A DNA stretch of 36,769 bases from contig DOTB01000083.1 of the NCBI GenBank assembly GCA_003513845.1, forward strand, positions 1 to 36,769, in the 5' to 3' direction. The translations under genes and the position numbers were made by a program. Positions 32,446 through 36,769 of the stretch are shown here, piece by piece. A model generated the notes under the pieces. That model was given only the letters and a program-made list of their open reading frames with translations, did no database searches and was not told where the DNA came from. The DNA comes from Candidatus Atribacteria bacterium (GTDB lineage: Bacteria; Atribacterota; Phoenicimicrobiia; Phoenicimicrobiales; Phoenicimicrobiaceae). Position 1 is the first letter of the stretch. Each line of letters opens with the position of its first letter.

Positions 32446-32505
32446 TCATCTCTTACAACATATAAAGGTAGAACTATTACTGCAACATTGAATAGCATCA
32501 CTCAC
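32446..32505 (-). CDS. Possible 19-aa Cys-rich peptide, copy 2
   Basis: GTG-started frame MSDAIQCCSNSSTFICCKR, stop TGA; paralogue of 24208-24267 with the CC...CC pattern kept. The ribosome site is poor and the frame may be chance. Confidence 0.2.
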   Translation of the reverse strand: MSDAIQCCSNSSTFICCKR

Positions 32506-32659
32506 CTGCTACCAAACAATTTTGACAAATAATTTAGTGCATAATACAAACATTGTCTTTAGTTGCTGTTTTTGCATTCTCCCAACATTGTCCAACTGAT
32601 TTTTCCCTTGAAACATGATGCCATTAGTAATAAGGAACGGGGCTATGAACATTTCCTAC

Positions 32660-32797
32660 TTATCTCTCCACCATAACAACCACAGGTGAAAAACTCTGTA
32701 CCTGTTGGCTATCAGAAGATGGATCTCCTAAAGCTACGCTATTTATACATAAGCTAAGACTAAGAGCAAGAGCTACGGCAATGAAAAGTTTTTTCAT
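32660..32797 (-). CDS. 45-aa secreted signalling-peptide candidate, copy 2
   Basis: Starts at ATG 32797: MKKLFIAVALALSLSLCINS, then VALGDPSSDSQQVQSFSP and VVVMVER, TAA. It is the same length as copy 1, with the export signal and GDPSSDSQQ conserved and the last part variable (VVVMVER versus EVSVVER). The mature tail, after a likely cut near ALG/D or A-L, would be about 20 residues. It diverges from the intact 551-aa regulator with 199 bp between the starts. Pheromone function is inferred from architecture (as in Phr, PapR and SHP systems), not from sequence family. Confidence 0.75.
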   Translation of the reverse strand: MKKLFIAVALALSLSLCINSVALGDPSSDSQQVQSFSPVVVMVER

Positions 32798-32829
32798 TTA
32801 TATCTCTCCCTAATATTTATATTTTTTTG

Positions 32830-32857
32830 AGTATATACCTCTCCATATGACTTTCAA
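32830..32857 (-). promoter_or_regulatory. Promoter of the 45-aa peptide gene, copy 2
   Basis: Minus strand TTGAAA (32852-32857), 16 bp, TATACT (32830-32835), the same as copy 1. Confidence 0.65.
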
Positions 32858-32866
32858 ATTTGGCAG

Positions 32867-32902
32867 GCCCTAGAACGCCTATGAAATAAAGGTTTGAAGG
32901 GC
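32867..32902. promoter_or_regulatory. 36-bp imperfect inverted repeat between divergent promoters, copy 2
   Basis: GCCCTAGAACGCC ... GGTTTGAAGGGC, same length and position as 24626-24661; the ends GCCCT/AGGGC are perfectly kept. Confidence 0.5.
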
Positions 32903-32941
32903 ATAATTTTTATGTATTTTTGGCATTTATAAAAATTCGGT

Positions 32942-32969
32942 TTGTAAGGGAACAGTAATGTGTTAAAAT
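32942..32969 (+). promoter_or_regulatory. Promoter of the 551-aa regulator
   Basis: TTGTAA (32942-32947), 16 bp, TAAAAT (32964-32969), 27 bp before the ATG; identical in copy 1. Confidence 0.6.
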
Positions 32970-32996
32970 AGAAGTGTAATTTGAGGGAGGTTACAT

Positions 32997-34652
32997 ATGA
33001 ACATAAAAGTACCTCAGGTAATTGATGTACTGATGAAGTATGGTTCATTTGCCATGCCCTTGGTGAATTGGACCTTAAGCAATGATAATCTAAATCCTGC
33101 CTGGGAAGAATATTTTAAAGCTATAAGATACGATTGGCAGAAGGAATACACCCTCGAACTTAAGTGTATAGATCGAGGAATTAGAAGATGTAGAGATGAT
33201 CAGACGGTTAAGTACCTGCTTTTGTCCTTGGAACTCTCTGTACTTCAAAATCTTAAAATGCCAGAAGGAAATAGATTGTATATTAAGTTGAGGAGAGAAT
33301 TTTACAAGGTGCCAAAATTGGCGAGAAAGACAGTCGCTACAACTTTATTGAGTTATCCGTCTTTGAATATGAATGAAACGGACTTGGCAAAAATACGATT
33401 ATGGAGTCAATATTATCAAAATGATAGGTCAACACAGGTATTCATTCTTTTGGGGAAGGCGAGGAAAAAGATAAAAACGGGAAACATTACAGAAGGTATA
33501 GCTCTTTACTTTAAAGGCTTGAGAATTGCGAAGGCAATTCCTCACCCTACAGGTATAATAGATAGTTTGAACGACTCGGCATGGTATATGCGATATAGCC
33601 ATCCGCATTGGGCACTTAGATTTGCCAATCAGGCAATGTATTGGGTTGGATGGTATCGTGAAGATGCCAGAGGCGTGTTTTACGTATTTGATACTTTTTT
33701 TGAGATCCAGAGAATAGTTAGTGACCAAAGATTATGTGAGACTGCAAATTTGATAGCTTCATTACAGAAGTATCTTTCTTCAGGACAAGGGAGAAGCAAA
33801 AGGGAATACTACAAAGAAACCATCCAAGGCTGTAAATACTTTATCTTTGATCTCAAAAGCTCAATGTACAAAAATTCCAATTCCCTGAGAAATTATCTGA
33901 GAATTTTTATGAAATCCATATCCTCAGCTTCAGTGGATTCAAACCTATCCAGAGGAAAACTATCTGCCATATTAAATGGTAAAACAAAAACCGTGCGCGG
34001 AGAAACGATAAGAAAGTTGGTAAAAGGATTGAAGCTTAAACCAAATCCATTAAATGATCCTGCACCCCTTATCAATGAATGGATGAAAATGAAGATAGAG
34101 GATGCATTTTTCGATGCTCTTGAGAAACTCAAGGGAATAAAGCCAAATGATAGAATCGTATTACTCTTATCCACATATATGAGTATTCTTGATAGGAAGG
34201 AAAAACTTTCTTATCTAAGCAGAAAAAGGAAATTGAAACGGGCGATTGAATTCTGTACAGCGGATATGCATAAATTCACGAATTTTATGTCCAACAGATA
34301 CGAGACAATGAGATTCGTATCTGATATGATAAGCGAAATGCATCCATTTTTAGAAGGAAGAAAAGACCTTGTAAAGAAGTTTTTAGGAAAGATGCCCAAG
34401 AAGAGGATGAGGATGTTTGCTGCAGATTATGCCGAATTGACAGAGGGAGACCGTAAGACTGTTGATGTCTTTGCAAGGGACTACACAAGATACGACTTGA
34501 GGTGGAAAGTTTACCTAAAATTACCTGTCGAATTGAAAGAATTTGTGGAATTCTTTCATCTCAAGAAAAGACCATCTACGCTTGCATCTTTTGCGTCTGA
34601 AAGACCGGCTGAGAGGAATAAGATCTTACGTGTATTTCAGGCACTCCGATGA
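32997..34652 (+). CDS. Helical-repeat/HTH regulator, candidate peptide receptor
   Basis: A 551-residue, mostly helical protein with no signal peptide. Residues 30-260 contain repeated helix pairs with TPR-like spacing (ALYFKGLRIAKAIPHPTG, then LNDSAWYMRYSHPHWALRFA). Residues 300-347 resemble an Xre-type helix-turn-helix (LSRGKLSAILNGKTKTVRGE followed by TIRKLVKGLKL). The remaining 200 residues are again helical and basic. TPR plus HTH is the design of peptide-responsive regulators (PlcR, Rgg), though here the HTH is central. GGGAGG precedes ATG 32997. The last codons (VFQALR-stop) coincide with the nikO fragment at 34632, so the natural C-terminus may have been lost. Receptor function is inferred. 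Confidence 0.7.
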   Translation: MNIKVPQVIDVLMKYGSFAMPLVNWTLSNDNLNPAWEEYFKAIRYDWQKEYTLELKCIDRGIRRCRDDQTVKYLLLSLELSVLQNLKMPEGNRLYIKLRREFYKVPKLARKTVATTLLSYPSLNMNETDLAKIRLWSQYYQNDRSTQVFILLGKARKKIKTGNITEGIALYFKGLRIAKAIPHPTGIIDSLNDSAWYMRYSHPHWALRFANQAMYWVGWYREDARGVFYVFDTFFEIQRIVSDQRLCETANLIASLQKYLSSGQGRSKREYYKETIQGCKYFIFDLKSSMYKNSNSLRNYLRIFMKSISSASVDSNLSRGKLSAILNGKTKTVRGETIRKLVKGLKLKPNPLNDPAPLINEWMKMKIEDAFFDALEKLKGIKPNDRIVLLLSTYMSILDRKEKLSYLSRKRKLKRAIEFCTADMHKFTNFMSNRYETMRFVSDMISEMHPFLEGRKDLVKKFLGKMPKKRMRMFAADYAELTEGDRKTVDVFARDYTRYDLRWKVYLKLPVELKEFVEFFHLKKRPSTLASFASERPAERNKILRVFQALR

Positions 34653-35037
34653 TCAATTATTCAGTCCTACTGTGGCTGAAGATATTGCCTTTGGTCCTCT
34701 AAACTTAAGAAAAAATCGTCAAGAGACTGAAAAGATTCTAAAAGAAACCTTAGAGACGTTGGGTTTAGCTGGTTTTGAAGATAGGATTACTTATAATCTT
34801 TCCTATGGAGAAAAAAGATTAGTTTCTCTGGCTACGGTATGGGCGATGCAGCCAGAGATTTTATTGCTTGATGAACCTACCATCTGGCTTGATGAGGGGA
34901 CTATCGAAAAGATAGCTCAAATCTTAAATAGCCATCATCAGTTATCTTACATAATTATCTCTCATGACAAAGAATTTTTAGAAGAAACCACTAATTGTAC
35001 TTACCTTATGGATAACGGAAAGATAAGAAAAATATAA
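34632..35037 (+). pseudogene. 5'-truncated second nikO fragment (right island boundary)
   Basis: Starts in the Q-loop (GTATTTCAGG, equal to 17370-17379), shows a one-base insertion relative to nikO, then continues DDQLFSPTVAEDIAFGPLNL, signature LSYGEKR, Walker B ILLLDEPTIWLDE and IISHDKEF to a TAA at 35035-35037. No Walker A and no start remain, so it cannot be a working ATPase. The first 180 bp equal the intact nikO with two differences, then diverge. It is followed by a host-type GACAGGC palindrome and ychF, so this is probably the original 3' end of the host nikO, displaced by the island. Confidence 0.9.
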
Positions 35038-35057
35038 AATGATTTTAGATACCAATA

Positions 35058-35076
35058 GACAGGCGAGATGCCTGTC
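35058..35076. repeat. GACAGGC-N5-GCCTGTC palindrome
   Basis: Same family as 13986-14004, including the flanking TCCTAC; marks the return to host sequence after the island. Confidence 0.65.
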
Positions 35077-35238
35077 CTACTGGAGGGATGGATGGATTTT
35101 GCATTTTCACTTGCACTTCTACCCCACATTTTTTCTATTACATATCACTCATCACTCATTACTTATTACTGACTTTTTGCTCGATACTCGATACGCGATA
35201 CAAAAAAGTAATTCTTATTTTTATTTTTGAAATGCATT

Positions 35239-35247
35239 TGTTATAAT
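35239..35247 (+). promoter_or_regulatory. Extended -10 promoter of the ychF gene
   Basis: TGTTATAAT fits the TG-N-TATAAT extended -10; a convincing -35 is not present. The leader downstream has three tandem ACGAGAT copies (35267-35287) just before the GGGGGAG ribosome site. Confidence 0.5.
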
Positions 35248-35301
35248 AAAGTTACAATGTTTTTTTACGAGATACGAGATACGAGATGAGGGGGAGAAGA
35301 A

Positions 35302-36375
35302 ATGAAAATTGGAATTGTGGGGATGCCTTTAGTGGGAAAGACCACTCTGTTTAATCTTTTGACTGGTCAACATAAAGAGACTTCCACCTACTCCTCAAAG
35401 GGGACTAAAAATGTAGGAATAGCCACTGTTTATGACCAGAGAATAGATTATTTAAGTTCTATTTACCATCCCAAAAAAACCACTTATGCCTCTATTGAAT
35501 TTGTGGACATCGGTGGAATTTCTCCGAAGTTGCCAGCAAAAGAGAAGGCAGAAATATTTAGTCTTATCCAGGATGCCCAGGCCTTACTACTTGTAATCAG
35601 GTTATTTGAAAACCCGGCGGTTGCTGGTGAGAAAGACCCGATTGTTCAGCTAGAAAATTTAAAGTACGAGCTTTTACTTAGGGATTTAGAAGTGGTAGAA
35701 AATCGGATAGAGCGGTTAAAAAAAGCAAAGCAAAAATTGACCCATGAGGAATTAGTAGAAATGGAAATTTTAGAAAAATGCAACCAGGGGCTGAGTGATG
35801 AATTTTTTCTCTCCAACCTTGAATTTTCCGAGGATGAGATAAAAAAGATAAGTGGTTTCAGTTTTTATACTCTAAAACCGATTATTATTGCCCTGAATCT
35901 TGGTGAGGAACAATTCAAAACAAAATCTTATCCTCAAAAAGAGAAATTAAAGCAGGTTATTCAGGATGGGGATATGGCCAGTTTAAATATCTGTGGCAAG
36001 ATGGAAATGGAGATAAGTGAACTGGAACCGGATGAGAGACAAATATTTTTAGAAGACTTAGGATTAAAAGAATCAGGAATTGAAAGGTTATCACGGGTGT
36101 GTTATAAACACCTGGGGCTAATATCTTTTTTCACTGTGGGCGAAGACGAAGTTAAAGCCTGGACTATTAAGAAAGGCACTGTCGCTAAAAAAGCTGCGGG
36201 GAAAGTGCATTCTGATATAGAAAGGGGCTTTATACGAGCAGAGATAGTTAGATACCAGGATTTAGTTGCTCTTGGCTCTATGCATGCAGTAAAAGAAAAA
36301 GGGTTACTAAAGATTGAGGGGAAAGATGCGATAATCGAAGACGGGGATATTATTAATTTCCGATTTAATGTTTAG
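35302..36375 (+). CDS. ychF: YchF/OLA1-family P-loop NTPase
   Basis: A 357-residue YchF-family ATPase/GTPase. Walker A is GMPLVGKTT (7-15), a coiled-coil insert follows at about 130-200, and the C-terminal TGS-like domain is highly typical (FFTVGEDEVKAWTIKKG; HSDIERGFIRAEIVRYQDL; IEDGDIINFRFNV). YchF proteins bind ribosomes and prefer ATP. Compared with the common form, the region after Walker B is short and altered: FVDIGGISPKLPAKEKAE replaces the usual D-I-A-G-L-V-K-G-A loop, so this is a divergent member whose nucleotide switch may differ. GGGGGAG lies upstream of the ATG. Confidence 0.88.
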   Translation: MKIGIVGMPLVGKTTLFNLLTGQHKETSTYSSKGTKNVGIATVYDQRIDYLSSIYHPKKTTYASIEFVDIGGISPKLPAKEKAEIFSLIQDAQALLLVIRLFENPAVAGEKDPIVQLENLKYELLLRDLEVVENRIERLKKAKQKLTHEELVEMEILEKCNQGLSDEFFLSNLEFSEDEIKKISGFSFYTLKPIIIALNLGEEQFKTKSYPQKEKLKQVIQDGDMASLNICGKMEMEISELEPDERQIFLEDLGLKESGIERLSRVCYKHLGLISFFTVGEDEVKAWTIKKGTVAKKAAGKVHSDIERGFIRAEIVRYQDLVALGSMHAVKEKGLLKIEGKDAIIEDGDIINFRFNV

Positions 36376-36769
36376 GGAATATTTTAATAACCTATATGAA
36401 TTGAAGCTAGATTAAATATTTATTATTGCTGTATAGTTAGCGTAAAATTTAATAATAGTATATGTTAATATAATTTTTATACCCTAAAATCTTTTTCTCT
36501 CTTTACGCAATATACGATACAAATTAGTCGTTAGTATTAAATACAAGTTCACAGTTTTCAGTAAGTAGGGACGTATTGCTATATGCCTGTCTAACTCCAT
36601 GACTGGTTAACTAATCTTTAACTGGCAAACTGGCTAACCGGGTAGCTGGGTAATTAATATCCTATCTGCTAGTACACGATAACCAATTTGAATTCTTGTT
36701 CTCTTCACGCAATATTCAATACGCAATACGAATTAATACTTGACAGGTCAACTTCGCCATTTAATTCAA
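36376..36769. other. Repeat-rich intergenic end of window
   Basis: No gene seen. It contains the inverted copy of the 13831 element (36617-36667), a decayed GTAGGGACGTATTGCTATATGCC-type palindrome (about 36566-36590; only part quoted in register) and CAATACGCAATACG-like short repeats near the end. Confidence 0.55.
36617..36667 (-). repeat. 50-bp dispersed repeat, copy 2 (inverted)
   Basis: Its reverse complement reads AGATAGGATATTAATTACCC, then AGCTACCCGGTTAGCCAGTT, then TGCCAGTTAAA, matching 13831-13880 closely. Confidence 0.7.

Larger units (their letters stand above)
32441..33280. repeat. Regulatory cassette, right copy
   Basis: Direct repeat of 24203-25045, as described there. This copy is attached to the intact regulator. 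Confidence 0.9.
35038..35301. other. Intergenic with host-type repeats and ychF leader
   Basis: No gene seen. It holds the GACAGGC palindrome (35058-35076), a TCACTCATCACTCATTACTT stretch and TCGATACTCGATACGCGATAC-like degenerate repeats (35182-35202), then the ychF promoter and leader. Confidence 0.55.

Noticed and set aside
34543..35037. A 164-codon open frame that joins the end of the regulator region to ABC ATPase motifs
   Set aside because: Its first 30 or so codons are an out-of-frame reading of the regulator gene; only the part from 34632 is nikO-derived, without Walker A, so it is a fragment and not a fused gene.
1..36769. CRISPR arrays, tRNA or rRNA genes, transposases, integrases
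   Set aside because: No regularly spaced repeats, cloverleaf-like or rRNA sequence, and no recombinase or transposase protein motifs were found by reading; weak or short cases could be missed without a computed search.

Overview
The window is low-GC bacterial DNA. Genes are tightly packed on both strands, with good Shine-Dalgarno sites and some TTG/GTG starts. ECF-type nickel uptake, NikR, radical SAM enzymes and dispersed palindromic intergenic repeats suggest an anaerobe, perhaps an uncultured candidate-phylum lineage. That placement is a guess from gene flavour; no rRNA or tRNA gene was seen.

Region 1 (1-17780) is ordinary chromosome: an RHH/MazF toxin-antitoxin pair, a MATE exporter, a SHOCT-like plus DUF2089 pair, an EamA exporter, a class II aldolase, a lipid kinase, a double nitrilase, a GNAT, RarA, a ThiF/MoeB-type E1 enzyme, Ddl, a nitroreductase, and then a nickel regulon (nikR followed by nikK-M-L-Q-O). 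Intergenic gaps are studded with short palindromic repeats.

Region 2 (about 17781 to 34631) looks like an inserted accessory island. It is bounded by nikO sequence: an intact nikO on the left and a 5'-truncated second nikO fragment on the right. None of the host palindromic repeats was seen inside it. Nearly all of its genes are on the minus strand and form two tandem modules. Each module starts with the same regulatory cassette: a plus-strand helical-repeat/HTH regulator diverging from a 45-aa secreted peptide, followed by a short precursor-like peptide and modification genes. The right module (A) has an intact 551-aa regulator, the 45-aa peptide, a 32-aa precursor ending CNVIRCVIRC, an M50 protease, an arginase-fold enzyme with all metal ligands, an LpxL-like acyltransferase, a spermidine-synthase-like protein, an MFS exporter, a 39-aa ORF, a GNAT and a second MFS. 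The left module (B) has a truncated regulator, a paralogous 45-aa peptide, a 50-aa precursor ending CKMPVPR, a SPASM radical SAM enzyme, a decayed MFS gene, a B12-radical SAM protein with a PqqD-like tail, and an ABC-F ATPase.

My reading is that the island holds one or two unusual ribosomal-peptide (RiPP) pathways. In module A, peptide arginine may become ornithine and then be N-acylated. Expression would be controlled by a Rap/PlcR-like peptide-sensing switch duplicated with each module. This is inference from gene content and short ORFs and has not been tested.

Region 3 (34632-36769) returns to chromosome: the orphan nikO 3' fragment, a YchF-family gene and another repeat-rich intergenic stretch, one part of which is an inverted copy of a repeat at 13831-13880.
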